DNA from: Pelorhabdus rhamnosifermentans
GTDB lineage: Bacteria > Bacillota > Negativicutes > UMGS1260
Direction of reading: 5' to 3'
Length of the DNA stretch: 64,000 nt
Assembly: GCF_018835585.1 (NCBI RefSeq)
Contig: NZ_JAHGVE010000011.1
Coordinates: 62,001 to 126,000 of the forward strand
Part shown: positions 44,936-54,265 of the stretch, one piece after another
Layout of the letters: the number at the start of each line of letters is the position of its first letter
How positions within the stretch are numbered: position 1 is the first letter of the stretch
Made by a program: the position numbers and the translations under genes
The notes under the pieces: model-generated
What the model was told of the DNA's origin: nothing
Databases searched by the model: none
Seen by the model: the letters and a program-made list of their open reading frames with translations, nothing else

Positions 44936-46252
44936 ATGCGAAATCTTTTCCGAGGTGGTATCCATCCGGATGATAACAAATTGGCAACAGCCAAAAAGCC
45001 TATTTTCGAAGCTTCAATACCAGCTAAATTAATTCTTCCAGTAAGACAGCACATTGGAGCTCCTTGTTCACCTGTAGTCAAAGTGGGTGACTTGGTGAAA
45101 AAAGGGCAGGTTATTGCAGATACGCAAGCTTTTGTTTCTGCACCGATTCATGCTTCTTCGTCAGGTAAGGTGACGGAAATAGCCAATTATCCTCATCCTG
45201 TCTTTGGTACGTGTCAGGCTATTGTCATTGAGACGGATGGACAAGATGAATGGCTGGAAGGCTTGCCTGTTGAACGTGATTGGAAATCGCTAGAAAACAA
45301 GGAAATTGTCGGCATGATTCGGTCTGCCGGTATTGTAGGAATGGGCGGCGCAACTTTTCCAGCCCATGTAAAATTGTCTCCACCGCCTGATAAACCTATT
45401 GACACGCTTATTTTAAATGGTTCAGAGTGTGAGCCTTATCTTACGGCTGATCATCGTGTCATGTTGGAAATGGCAGAAAAAATTATTGATGGCATGCATA
45501 TTAGCATGAAAGTGCTTAACGTAACGAAAGGTGTTATTGGTATTGAAGCAAATAAGCCTGATGCCATTGAACATTTTCAAAAACTGTTAGTTGGCAGTGA
45601 TATTGAAGTTGTTGGACTTCCCACTAAGTATCCACAGGGAGCTGAAAAAAATCTCATTGTTGCTCTTACGGGCCGTGAAGTACCTTCAGGCGGATTGCCT
45701 ATGGAAGTGGGCGTTGTCGTGGAAAATGCCGGGACTGCCGTGGCGATAGCTGATGCAGTCATTCGTGGATTGCCTTTAATTGAACGGGTTACGACGGTTA
45801 CGGGCAGCTGTATTGCTAGTCCCCAGAATTTGCTGCTTCGTGTGGGAACCACTTTTGCTGAAGCTGTGAACATTTGCGGCGGATTTAAAGAAGAGCCGGC
45901 CAAGGTAATTATGGGTGGACCGATGATGGGAATGGCTCAACAAACTTTGGATGCGCCGATCATTAAAGGTACATCAGGTATTGTTGCTTTGAGCGCGAAA
46001 GAAATACATGATGGAGAAGAACGTCCTTGTATTCGCTGTGGTCGCTGTGTTAGCGCCTGTCCGATGGGACTTATTCCACGTGATTTCAGTATATTAGGCG
46101 AACGCAAGCTTTATGAACAAGCCAAGACGGAATGTAATCTGCTGGACTGTGTTGAATGTGGTTCCTGTGTATTCGTCTGTCCGGCTAAACGAAAGATCGT
46201 ACAATATGTAAAATTGTCCAAGGCACAGCTTGCTGCCGCGGCAAAGAAATAG
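44936..46252 (+). CDS. rnfC: Rnf complex subunit C (NADH/FMN and Fe-S subunit)
   Basis: A 438-residue cytoplasmic subunit that passes electrons between ferredoxin and NAD. Its N-terminus is a sandwich domain (RQHIGAPCSPVVKVGD). The flavin/NADH region has GIVGMGGATFPAHVK and NGSECEPYLTAD. Two 4Fe-4S motifs, CIRCGRCVSACPMG and CVECGSCVFVCPA, are near residues 365-410. It resembles PduS at 32620, to which it is related. Confidence 0.96.
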   Translation: MRNLFRGGIHPDDNKLATAKKPIFEASIPAKLILPVRQHIGAPCSPVVKVGDLVKKGQVIADTQAFVSAPIHASSSGKVTEIANYPHPVFGTCQAIVIETDGQDEWLEGLPVERDWKSLENKEIVGMIRSAGIVGMGGATFPAHVKLSPPPDKPIDTLILNGSECEPYLTADHRVMLEMAEKIIDGMHISMKVLNVTKGVIGIEANKPDAIEHFQKLLVGSDIEVVGLPTKYPQGAEKNLIVALTGREVPSGGLPMEVGVVVENAGTAVAIADAVIRGLPLIERVTTVTGSCIASPQNLLLRVGTTFAEAVNICGGFKEEPAKVIMGGPMMGMAQQTLDAPIIKGTSGIVALSAKEIHDGEERPCIRCGRCVSACPMGLIPRDFSILGERKLYEQAKTECNLLDCVECGSCVFVCPAKRKIVQYVKLSKAQLAAAAKK

Positions 46253-46262
46253 GAGGCCGCTA

Positions 46263-47237
46263 ATGAGTTCTGAGACAAAATTGGCTAGTCCCAGTTTTTT
46301 AGTATCAACTTCACCGCATATTAGAGACAATGAGTCGATTGCCCATATTATGTGGCACGTGAATTTAGCTTTAGCACCTGCGGCATTATTTTCTGTTTAT
46401 GTTTTTGGTTTACCCGCTTTGATGACCATGGTCCTTTGTATTGCCGCTGCAGTAGTAACGGAATTTTTGATTCAGAAATGGCAAGGAAAGTTGGTTACAG
46501 TCAGTGATGGCAGTGCTTTTCTTACGGGCTTGCTCTTAGCCATGAATATCCCGGCGACATTACCTTGGTATATGGCCATTATCGGTTCTGTAGTAGCCAT
46601 TGGAATTGCGAAGCATACCATGGGTGGGTTAGGCTATAATATTTTTAATCCTGCTCTTATTGGACGTGCGTTTTTATTGGCCTCTTGGCCAATTGCCATG
46701 ACAAAATGGCCTGCTGTTGGTGCGGCTGTGGATGGTGTTTCTTCTGCTACGCCACTCGGAATTTTAAAAATGCAAGGTTATGGGCAGTTAGTTGAATCTT
46801 ATGGCAGCCAGGGGGATTTATATCAATCATTGTTCTTTGGCTTTCGCGGTGGTAGCGCTGGTGAAACGTCCGTTATTTTGCTGCTCTTAGGTGGCATCTA
46901 TCTGATATATCGTGGTTATATCAATTGGCAAGTTCCTGTTACCATGATTGGTACTGTTGCCATTGTTAGCTGGGTTACGGGTGGAGATCCGTTGCTCAAT
47001 ATGATGGCAGGCGGTTTGATGTTAGGTGCTTTCTTTATGGCAACGGATATGGTAACCATTCCACTGACAGTCAAGGGTCAAGTGATTTTTGCTTTAGGAG
47101 CCGGTCTTTTAGTTGTTTTGATCCGTCGCGTTGGCGGTTATCCCGAAGGGGTTTGTTATGCAATTTTGTTAATGAATGCTGTAACACCTCTTATTGACCG
47201 GGTAGTTAAGCCTATAAAATTTGGAGCCGGGAGGTAA
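46263..47237 (+). CDS. rnfD: Rnf complex subunit D
   Basis: A 324-residue membrane subunit with about nine to ten segments. SSATPLGIL (about residue 160) is the place where FMN is attached covalently to Thr by ApbE in this family. NPALIGRAFLLASWP is conserved. The start ATG 46263 has AGGAGG; the frame is open back into rnfC. Together with RnfG it forms the flavin path across the membrane. Confidence 0.95.
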   Translation: MSSETKLASPSFLVSTSPHIRDNESIAHIMWHVNLALAPAALFSVYVFGLPALMTMVLCIAAAVVTEFLIQKWQGKLVTVSDGSAFLTGLLLAMNIPATLPWYMAIIGSVVAIGIAKHTMGGLGYNIFNPALIGRAFLLASWPIAMTKWPAVGAAVDGVSSATPLGILKMQGYGQLVESYGSQGDLYQSLFFGFRGGSAGETSVILLLLGGIYLIYRGYINWQVPVTMIGTVAIVSWVTGGDPLLNMMAGGLMLGAFFMATDMVTIPLTVKGQVIFALGAGLLVVLIRRVGGYPEGVCYAILLMNAVTPLIDRVVKPIKFGAGR

Positions 47238-47242
47238 CAGCT

Positions 47243-47791
47243 ATGGCACACGGTAACGATAGTATATTGAAAAGTGGCGGAAATCTGGCTATGGCCTGTA
47301 TTCTGTCAGGCGCCGTTATTGCTGGTACTTACGCTATAACAGCTCCTGTTGCGGCTGAACAGGCTGTGAATCAAAAGGCTAAAGCCATGCGGGAACTTGT
47401 TCCCGATGGACAAAAGTTTGAGCCTATCGCTGGAAAAACGGATTGGTATTCTGTGCTTAAAGACGGTAAAACCATTGCTTATGTTGTTCCTGCCGAAGGA
47501 AAGGGTTATGGCGGTTCTATTAAAATGGTAGCTGCGGTTACACCTGATGGTAAAGCCATTGACTATAAGATCTTATCTCATAATGAAACACCAGGGCTTG
47601 GCGATAATGCGACGAAAGATCAATTTCGTAAGCAGTTTAAGGGAAAAGCAGCTGCTGATTTGACAGTAGTCAAAACGCCAACAGATAAAAATATCCAAGC
47701 GCTTACGGGTGCTACAATTACTTCCAAGGCAGTTACGTTAAGTATTCAAAAAGCCGTGGAAGAGGTTATGCAATATACATCTAATAAGTAA
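47243..47791 (+). CDS. rnfG: Rnf complex subunit G
   Basis: A 182-residue subunit with one N-terminal membrane anchor and an extracytoplasmic FMN-binding domain. LTGATITSKAVT near residue 155 is the S/TGAT flavinylation site. HNETPGLGDNA is a second family motif. It starts 5 nt after rnfD. Confidence 0.95.
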   Translation: MAHGNDSILKSGGNLAMACILSGAVIAGTYAITAPVAAEQAVNQKAKAMRELVPDGQKFEPIAGKTDWYSVLKDGKTIAYVVPAEGKGYGGSIKMVAAVTPDGKAIDYKILSHNETPGLGDNATKDQFRKQFKGKAAADLTVVKTPTDKNIQALTGATITSKAVTLSIQKAVEEVMQYTSNK

Positions 47792-47804
47792 GGGGGGGCT
47801 AAAG

Positions 47805-48467
47805 GTGAGTCTCTGGCAAATCTTTTACAAAGGCTTATTTGACCAAAACCCGATTTTTCGGCTAGCGCTCAGTTTATGTCCGGCGCTTGCTGTGACAAGT
47901 ACGGCTTTAAATGGCTTGGCAATGGGGCTTTCAGTATTATTCGTTATTACGGCCAATAATACGGTAGTTTCGATTTTTCGCCATCACATTAATCCGACTG
48001 TGCGGGTACCAGTATTTATTACCATCATTGCTACACTAGTAACGGTAGTGCAACTTTCACTTGCTGCCTATTTTCCTGATTTATATAAAGCCTTAGGCAT
48101 TTATTTGGCATTGATTGTTGTTTTTGCTATTATCTTAGCACGTGCTGAAGTTTTTGCCATGAAAAATGGTGTGATTCCGTCTTTCTTTGATGGACTTGGC
48201 ATGGGAACCGGATTCGCAGGTGCCATGGTTTTAATTGGCGTTATTCGTGAGTTATTTGGCACGGGTTCAGTTTTTGGCATGCAAGTATTTGGTGCATGGT
48301 ACAATCCGGCATTAATTGTTATTTTGCCACCTGGAGGATTTCTTGTTATTGGTCTTTTAATCGGTATTTTTAATCTGATGGAAGAATCTCAGAATCGTCG
48401 CCGTGAACAAAAGGCCAAAGAACAATCATCAATCGGCACAGCCGCATTGCGAGGTGATGCATCATGA
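47805..48467 (+). CDS. rnfE: Rnf complex subunit E
   Basis: A 220-residue membrane subunit with six hydrophobic segments. NPIFRLALSLCPALAVT at the N-terminus and the Cys in it are typical, as RnfE and RnfA hold a shared Fe-S cluster in the membrane. The start is GTG 47805 behind a GGGGGG ribosome site. It overlaps rnfA by 4 nt. Confidence 0.94.
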   Translation: MSLWQIFYKGLFDQNPIFRLALSLCPALAVTSTALNGLAMGLSVLFVITANNTVVSIFRHHINPTVRVPVFITIIATLVTVVQLSLAAYFPDLYKALGIYLALIVVFAIILARAEVFAMKNGVIPSFFDGLGMGTGFAGAMVLIGVIRELFGTGSVFGMQVFGAWYNPALIVILPPGGFLVIGLLIGIFNLMEESQNRRREQKAKEQSSIGTAALRGDAS

Positions 48468-49054
48468 CGGAAGTAGCTGAATATTTTACACTCTTTATGG
48501 GTGCTGTTATTGTGAATAACTTTGTTTTAACTCGTTTCTTGGGACTCTGTATTTTCTTTGGTGTATCCAAGAATCTCAATGCCTCTATTGGTATGGGCAT
48601 GGCTGTTACTTCAGTTATGACGCTCAGTTCCATGCTTGCCTGGGCTATTTATAATTTTGTTTTGGCTCCTTATCATTTGACTTTTTTAACAACCGTTGTA
48701 TTTGTTGTATTGATTGCCAGCTTTGTTCAATTGCTGGAAATCATTATTAAAAAATTTGTTCCTACTTTATACAACCTGTGGGGCATTTATCTTGTGTTAA
48801 TTGCCACGAATTGCATTGTACTTGCAGTGCCACTGATCATTTCTGAGTCCGCTTATAGCTTTTCTAAATCTGTTGTATTTGCCATTGGTTCAGGTGCCGG
48901 TTTTGCCTTGGCGATTATCTTAATGGCGAGTCTCAGGGAAAAACTCCAATACGCGGATGTACCGAAATCAATTGATGGTCTGGGCATTGCCTTTATTTTA
49001 GCTGGCTTACTGGCTCTCTCATTTTTTGGATTTTCCGGTATGATTCCATTATAA
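48464..49054 (+). CDS. rnfA: Rnf complex subunit A
   Basis: A 196-residue membrane subunit paired with RnfE. VNNFVLTRFLGLCIFFGVSKN contains the conserved Cys, and a second conserved Cys lies in LIATNCIVLAVP. The start overlaps the rnfE stop (ATGA). Confidence 0.95.
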   Translation: MTEVAEYFTLFMGAVIVNNFVLTRFLGLCIFFGVSKNLNASIGMGMAVTSVMTLSSMLAWAIYNFVLAPYHLTFLTTVVFVVLIASFVQLLEIIIKKFVPTLYNLWGIYLVLIATNCIVLAVPLIISESAYSFSKSVVFAIGSGAGFALAIILMASLREKLQYADVPKSIDGLGIAFILAGLLALSFFGFSGMIPL

Positions 49055-49075
49055 AACGGCAAGGAGTAGATCATC

Positions 49076-49933
49076 ATGAATACGTCCATCCTAATTTTGC
49101 TGGTTATGGCGGCGTTAGGGATTACTTTTGGTTTGATCCTCGCTTTTGCCAATAAAAAATTTGCAATCGAGGTCAACCCGTTGATTCACATTGTCGAAGA
49201 TGTTTTGCCAAAGGGACAATGTGGTGCTTGCGGTTATGCTGGTTGTATGGCTTATGCCGAAGCAGTTGTCACGAATCCTGACGTTCCGCCGAATATGTGT
49301 GTACCTGGTAAAGCAGTTGTAGCTGCACGTGTTGCCGAACTGACTGGAAAAAAAGCGGAAGAAGTTGAACCGCGTGTAGCAAGAATCATGTGCAGTGGCG
49401 GTCTTGAACAGGCCAAACGCAGTTATGAATATAAAGGGGTCCAAACGTGTGCGGCTGCCAATGTGTTATTTGGCGGGCCGAAAAGTTGTGCCTATGGCTG
49501 TTTGGGTTTTGGTGATTGCGTAGCCACTTGTCCTTTTGGTGCTATGACACTTGGGGAGAATCATTTGCCTCAAATTGATAAAGAAAAATGCACAGGCTGC
49601 GGCGCTTGCCAAAAAGTTTGTCCGAAACAGGTTATTGATCTGACACCACTTACAGCGAATGTTCATGTCAGCTGTAAATCGTTAGCCAAAGGTGCCGAGG
49701 TACGTAAGATCTGTACTGTTGGTTGCTTAAGCTGTACCTTATGTATGCGTCAATGTACACATGACGCCATTAAGATGGTGAATAATTTACCTGTTGTTGA
49801 TCATAGTAAGTGTGTTGAATGTACGGAAGCAAAATGTGTTGAAAAGTGTCCAACGAAAGCCATTCATCTGATTCGTCAAGCTGCCGGGGAGCCTCCTGTT
49901 GTGAAAGCACCCGCTCAGGCACAGCCAATGTGA
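49076..49933 (+). CDS. rnfB: Rnf complex subunit B (multi-Fe-S)
   Basis: A 285-residue subunit that accepts electrons from ferredoxin. An N-terminal membrane anchor is followed by a 4Fe-4S domain with CGACGYAGC. Further cysteine motifs are CLGFGDCVATCPFG, CTGCGACQKVCPKQ, CLSCTLCMRQCTHD and CVECTEAKCVEKCP, so it may hold about five or six clusters. It ends the rnf operon. Confidence 0.96.
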   Translation: MNTSILILLVMAALGITFGLILAFANKKFAIEVNPLIHIVEDVLPKGQCGACGYAGCMAYAEAVVTNPDVPPNMCVPGKAVVAARVAELTGKKAEEVEPRVARIMCSGGLEQAKRSYEYKGVQTCAAANVLFGGPKSCAYGCLGFGDCVATCPFGAMTLGENHLPQIDKEKCTGCGACQKVCPKQVIDLTPLTANVHVSCKSLAKGAEVRKICTVGCLSCTLCMRQCTHDAIKMVNNLPVVDHSKCVECTEAKCVEKCPTKAIHLIRQAAGEPPVVKAPAQAQPM

Positions 49934-49977
49934 CGAATGCTGGCTGAACAGCAATGAATAAAACAAGAATCTAGGTC

Positions 49978-50016
49978 AAAAAAGGGCTGTTGACGCCATG
50001 TCAGCGGCCCTTTTAA
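49978..50016 (+). terminator. Terminator after the rnf operon
   Basis: AAAAGGGC pairs with GCCCTTTT, with an inner GAC/GTC pairing, over about 49979-50015, followed by a short T-run. Confidence 0.75.
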
Positions 50017-50043
50017 ACGATAGAAATAGAGAGTGTGCGATAA

Positions 50044-51045
50044 ATGAATGTTCGAGTGATACTAAAAAGCTTAGGGGTGCTATGTTTTGCCCTTTTTTTT
50101 TCCGGCTGTATGACAGCACCTAAGCCATATGAGCAGACAGCTTTTGCCTTAGATACAGTCATTGATATTACAGCTTATGGGCCGAATGCCGAAGAAGCAG
50201 TGCAAAAATCGCTGAATGAAATGACACGCTTAGAGTCCTTGTTAAGTAATTATCAGGAAAATAGTGAGATTACAGCTATTAATAAACAAGCGGGTGGCCC
50301 TGCCGTTTCGATTAGTCTTGAAACTGAGCAGGTTTTACAGCAAGCTTTACGTTATGCAACGGTGACAAACGGGGCTTTTGATCCAACCATTGGACCCATT
50401 GTGGAATTATGGGGGATTGGTAAAAAGGATGATTTTGTTCCCAGTGATGCCGAAATTTCCGCTGCTTTAAAGCACGTGAATTATCATCGTTTAGAACTTG
50501 ATACAACAAAACATACGGCTCGTTTGCTTGATAAAGGCATGTCCATTGATGTAGGCGGTGTCGCCAAGGGCTATATTTTAGACCATATGGAAGCTATTTT
50601 AAAAGCAGAAGGTATTCAATCGGCTTTGCTCAATGGCGGCGGTGATATCCGGGTCATTGGCAATAAACCCGATGGAACTCCCTGGCGGATTGGCCTGCAA
50701 AACCCTCGGGATACGGAAGGTATTTCCGCTAAGATTTCCCTTGATAAATGGAATGATATTGAAACATCAGGAGATTATCAGCGTTTTTTTGATCGTGATG
50801 GCGTGCGGTATCATCATATTTTTGATCCAAAAACAGGCAAACCCACGCATACCTTGTCTTCGGCAAGTACAGTTTTGCGTGAAGGGATGGAAGATTTTCC
50901 ATCGAATGCCCTTCTTGTGCTGGGTAAAGAACAATCATTGGAGTTACTCAAGCAATTTCCAGGAATTGAGGCCATTTTTGTCGATCTTGATGGCAATGTG
51001 TCCTATACCCCCGGACTTGCTGGTAGTATTGAGACAGATAGGTGA
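50044..51045 (+). CDS. apbE: FAD:protein FMN transferase (ApbE)
   Basis: A 333-residue lipoprotein; the signal ends in FFSGC with Cys22. It attaches FMN to Thr of RnfD and RnfG. Motifs include FALDTVIDITAYG, SIDVGGVAKGYILD and ALLNGGGDIRVIG, and the C-terminal THTLSSASTVLREG metal-binding region. It is placed after the rnf terminator but on the same strand, in a transcript with the NusG-II protein. Confidence 0.94.
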   Translation: MNVRVILKSLGVLCFALFFSGCMTAPKPYEQTAFALDTVIDITAYGPNAEEAVQKSLNEMTRLESLLSNYQENSEITAINKQAGGPAVSISLETEQVLQQALRYATVTNGAFDPTIGPIVELWGIGKKDDFVPSDAEISAALKHVNYHRLELDTTKHTARLLDKGMSIDVGGVAKGYILDHMEAILKAEGIQSALLNGGGDIRVIGNKPDGTPWRIGLQNPRDTEGISAKISLDKWNDIETSGDYQRFFDRDGVRYHHIFDPKTGKPTHTLSSASTVLREGMEDFPSNALLVLGKEQSLELLKQFPGIEAIFVDLDGNVSYTPGLAGSIETDR

Positions 51046-51051
51046 TGCGTT

Positions 51052-51426
51052 GTGTTGACCTGGGGTGATAGAATATTAATTGCTCTCTTAGTTATTTGCT
51101 CATTGGCAGGGATTGCCTTGCCATTTTTTTCTCAGTCTGCTGCGGCCCAGTCGGAAGCCGTGATTTCCGTAGCCGGAAAAGTTGTTAAAACGGTGAAACT
51201 TGATGGACATCAAGAACAGCTTACTATTGACGGTGACAGCGGTTATAATATTGTGCAGATTGAAGGCAAGCAAGTTCGTGTGATTGAGTCGAATTGTCCA
51301 GATCAACTCTGTGTAAAGCAAGGTTGGATTAGCCGGTCGCCGCAGCAGATTGTTTGTTTGCCCAATCGGATTGTTGTAAAAATAATCCATGGGAAGTCCA
51401 GCGATGTAGATACCATTATGCGCTAA
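51052..51426 (+). CDS. NusG domain II-containing membrane-anchored protein
   Basis: A 124-residue protein with one N-terminal membrane segment (about 4-24) and a beta-rich domain. CPDQLCVKQGWISRS (near residues 82-96) is the signature of NusG-II proteins (DUF family) common in firmicutes beside apbE, rnf or Gx-type genes. GTG 51052 has AGGTGA upstream. The two cysteines suggest a redox role in extracytoplasmic electron transfer, which is inference. Confidence 0.78.
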   Translation: MLTWGDRILIALLVICSLAGIALPFFSQSAAAQSEAVISVAGKVVKTVKLDGHQEQLTIDGDSGYNIVQIEGKQVRVIESNCPDQLCVKQGWISRSPQQIVCLPNRIVVKIIHGKSSDVDTIMR

Positions 51427-51439
51427 GGGGAGAACAATT

Positions 51440-51967
51440 ATGACCAATCGAAAAATCATTCATTTAGCCCTTCTGGTCTCCATGGCTGGCGTGTTGCATT
51501 TTATTGAAACGATTTTGCCCATTCCGCTACCTATTCCCGGTTTTAAATTGGGGTTAGCCAACATCATTACCTTGTTTGTCATTGTTGTGTACGGATTGCG
51601 TGAAGCTCTTATCGTGTCTTTCTTACGTACAACCTTAGGAACCCTTATGGCGGGTTCTTTGTTTAGCCTGCCCTTTCTTATGGGATTAGCTGGCGCTGTT
51701 GCTGCCTGCTTGATAATGTACGTAGTTTTTCATCGCTTTACGCCGCTTTTTTCACTTATTGGCGTGAGCGTTCTTGGGGCCGTCGGACATAATGCTATGC
51801 AATTATTGATTGCTATGGCTGTTTTAAATTTGACTGATCTAATTTTTTATTTTCCTTACTTGGTGCTTTTTGCTGTTGGGACGGGAACGATTACTGGACT
51901 GATCATCGCAGGTGTACTTCGAAAACTGCCTCTGGCCTTATGGGGAGTGCCGCTGCCCAAGATTTAG
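51440..51967 (+). CDS. Gx transporter family membrane protein (HepI-like)
   Basis: A 175-residue protein with five to six membrane segments. PIPGFKLGLANIITLFVI and FLRTTLGTLMAGSLFSLPF match the family once called heptaprenyl diphosphate synthase component I and now Gx transporter. It resembles ECF S components. It often sits next to NusG-II and ApbE genes, as here. Substrate unknown. Confidence 0.78.
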   Translation: MTNRKIIHLALLVSMAGVLHFIETILPIPLPIPGFKLGLANIITLFVIVVYGLREALIVSFLRTTLGTLMAGSLFSLPFLMGLAGAVAACLIMYVVFHRFTPLFSLIGVSVLGAVGHNAMQLLIAMAVLNLTDLIFYFPYLVLFAVGTGTITGLIIAGVLRKLPLALWGVPLPKI

Positions 51968-51990
51968 TCGATTTTATGGGAGAGTACAAA

Positions 51991-54135
51991 ATGTTAGAAA
52001 AAGCACGAAAAATTTTACAAAAATATTATGGTTACCGCGATTTTCGGCCTGGTCAGGCGGATATTATTCAAAGTCTATTGACAGGCCAGGATACAGTGGC
52101 CATTATGCCGACGGGTGCTGGAAAATCCTTGTGTTTTCAGCTGCCTGCCTTGCTGCTGCCTGGCATAACGATTGTCATTTCACCGCTCATTTCGTTGATG
52201 AAGGATCAAGTGGACATGCTGGAAAGTCTAGGAATTCCGGCGACTTTTATTAATAGTTCTTTAACAGCGAATGAAGTAAATGAACGCATTGAAAGTGCTA
52301 AGTTAGGGCGCTACAAATTGTTATATGTTGCACCGGAGCGTTTAGAATCAGAGGCTTTTCAGTTTCTCATGAAAACCTTGGATATATCTCTTCTTGCCAT
52401 TGATGAAGCTCACTGTATTTCACAGTGGGGCCATGATTTCAGGCCCAGCTATCGGGCGGTAGGTCCCTTTGTTGCCCGTCTTGCGAAGCGGCCTGTTGTG
52501 GGTGCTTTTACAGCTACAGCCACAGAAAAGGTTAAGCAAGATATGATTGAACTCTTAGTGCTAAGAAAACCAGCTATTTATTTTACTGGTTTTGACCGGC
52601 CCAATTTATTGTTTACGGTCATGCGTGGCGAAAATAAGCAGGATTTTGTTTTACATTATCTAGCTGCTCATAAGAATGAATCAGGGATTATTTATGCATC
52701 AACGCGTAAAGAAGTGGATCACTTATATACACTTTTGCATAAGAAAGGCTACGTTGTTGGTAAATATCATGCCGGTCTTAGCGATGAGGAGCGCCGAAAA
52801 AATCAGGAAGTCTTTATTCGTGATGACATGAACATTATGGTGGCTACCAATGCTTTCGGCATGGGGATTGATAAATCAGATGTGCGGTATGTCATTCATT
52901 ACAATATGCCAAAGAATATGGAATCTTACTATCAAGAGGCTGGCAGGGCCGGCCGTGACGGCGAGCCGAGTGAATGTATTTTGCTATTCGGTGCGCAAGA
53001 CGTTTTGCTGCAAAAATTTCTCATTGAACAAACTGTCGGGGACTCTGAGCGCAAAGCCAATGAATTTGGCAAACTGCAAGCCATGGTGGACTATTGCCAT
53101 ACACCCAATTGTTTGCGTCAGTATATTTTAGCCTACTTTGGCGAGAAAATGGCAAACGCTGAATGTGGCAACTGTAGCAATTGCCAGGATGACGCGGAAC
53201 TCACGGATATTACCATTGATGCGCAAAAGGTATTTTCCTGTGTGCTTCGTATGAAAGAGCGCTATGGTGTGAACTTAATTGCCGATGTGCTCAAGGGATC
53301 AAAAAATAAAAAAGTTTTGCAGCAAAATTTTGATGAATTAACTGTTTATGGAATTCTCCGCTCCGATAGCCTGCAAGATATTAGAGACTTGATTAATCGG
53401 TTGATTGCTACAGGTTATTTGGCTCTGACGGAAAGTGAATATCCTATCGTTCAGATAACAGATTCTGCCACTCATGTCTTACGTGGAGATACGAAAGTAT
53501 GGCAAAAAACGCCGAAACGACCGCAAAAAGTTACAGCAGATAATTCTTTGTTTGAATTGCTCCGAACCTTGCGTAAGAAAATTGCTGATGAAGGAAAAGT
53601 GCCGCCTTATGTGGTATTTGCCGATAGTACACTCAAAGAAATGTGTGAAAGCTTGCCACTCGATAGACAAGCCTTGCGTTTAATCAAGGGGGTGGGTGAA
53701 ACGAAACTTGAACGTTATGGTGATGATTTTTTGCAAGTCCTTCAGCAATATGCTGCCGAGAATCCAAGTGTGCCAGCGGCTAAGACGGAGGCGAAAGTTC
53801 CGGCAGTTCCTATTGAGCCGTCTGATACAATTCCCAGTCACATCGTAACATTAAATATGTATCAGTCAGGATTATCACTCAAAAAAATTGCAATGGAGCG
53901 TCAGCTCAAAGAACTGACTGTGCAAGATCATTTAATGCGCTGCAGTTTGGAAGGCTACGATATTGACTGGACGCCGCTTATTCCAGCTCAGTATGAAGCC
54001 CTCATTCTTCAGAAGATCAATGAACTCGGGGCCGAGAAGTTGAGGCCCTTAAAGGAAGCATTGCCTGATGAAATCGATTATGCCGCCATTAAAGCAACGA
54101 TTTGTAAATATCAGAACACTCTAGGGCGTAAGTGA
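51991..54135 (+). CDS. recQ: ATP-dependent DNA helicase RecQ
   Basis: A 714-residue 3'-5' helicase. It has GYRDFRPGQADII, Walker A TGAGKSLCFQ, the DEAH box with QWGHDFRPSYR, and MGIDKSDVRYVIHYNMPKN with the QEAGRAGRDG arginine-finger region. Zinc-binding cysteines lie in the RQC region (CGNCSNC, about residue 395). An HRDC domain is followed by a C-terminal helix-turn-helix (about 620-714), as in long firmicute RecQ. The start ATG 51991 has GGGAGA; the open frame back to 51940 overlaps the previous gene. Confidence 0.96.
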   Translation: MLEKARKILQKYYGYRDFRPGQADIIQSLLTGQDTVAIMPTGAGKSLCFQLPALLLPGITIVISPLISLMKDQVDMLESLGIPATFINSSLTANEVNERIESAKLGRYKLLYVAPERLESEAFQFLMKTLDISLLAIDEAHCISQWGHDFRPSYRAVGPFVARLAKRPVVGAFTATATEKVKQDMIELLVLRKPAIYFTGFDRPNLLFTVMRGENKQDFVLHYLAAHKNESGIIYASTRKEVDHLYTLLHKKGYVVGKYHAGLSDEERRKNQEVFIRDDMNIMVATNAFGMGIDKSDVRYVIHYNMPKNMESYYQEAGRAGRDGEPSECILLFGAQDVLLQKFLIEQTVGDSERKANEFGKLQAMVDYCHTPNCLRQYILAYFGEKMANAECGNCSNCQDDAELTDITIDAQKVFSCVLRMKERYGVNLIADVLKGSKNKKVLQQNFDELTVYGILRSDSLQDIRDLINRLIATGYLALTESEYPIVQITDSATHVLRGDTKVWQKTPKRPQKVTADNSLFELLRTLRKKIADEGKVPPYVVFADSTLKEMCESLPLDRQALRLIKGVGETKLERYGDDFLQVLQQYAAENPSVPAAKTEAKVPAVPIEPSDTIPSHIVTLNMYQSGLSLKKIAMERQLKELTVQDHLMRCSLEGYDIDWTPLIPAQYEALILQKINELGAEKLRPLKEALPDEIDYAAIKATICKYQNTLGRK

Positions 54136-54169
54136 GTTTCATAACATAGCCTATTTGTTTGAATAGCAA

Positions 54170-54210
54170 AAGCTCTCAAGTTAGTTTATTCTGACTTGGG
54201 GGCTTTTCAT
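54170..54210 (+). terminator. Terminator after recQ
   Basis: A 12-bp stem (54170-54181 with 54194-54205, with G-T pairs) followed by a short T-run. Confidence 0.8.
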
Positions 54211-54252
54211 ATTGCGGGCGTTCCTACTTGACTTTCGCTTGTAGCAATATGA
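54207..54252. repeat. Hairpin repeat element, copy 1
   Basis: A 9-bp perfect outer stem (54207-54215 with 54244-54252) encloses GGGCG (54216-54220), which pairs with CGCTT (54236-54240). A 3-nt bulge GTA follows on the 3' side. The loop contains TACTTGACTT. The interior matches copy 2 at 57896-57968, while the outer stem has a different sequence but still pairs. Confidence 0.6.
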
Positions 54253-54265
54253 TTGTGACAGGACA

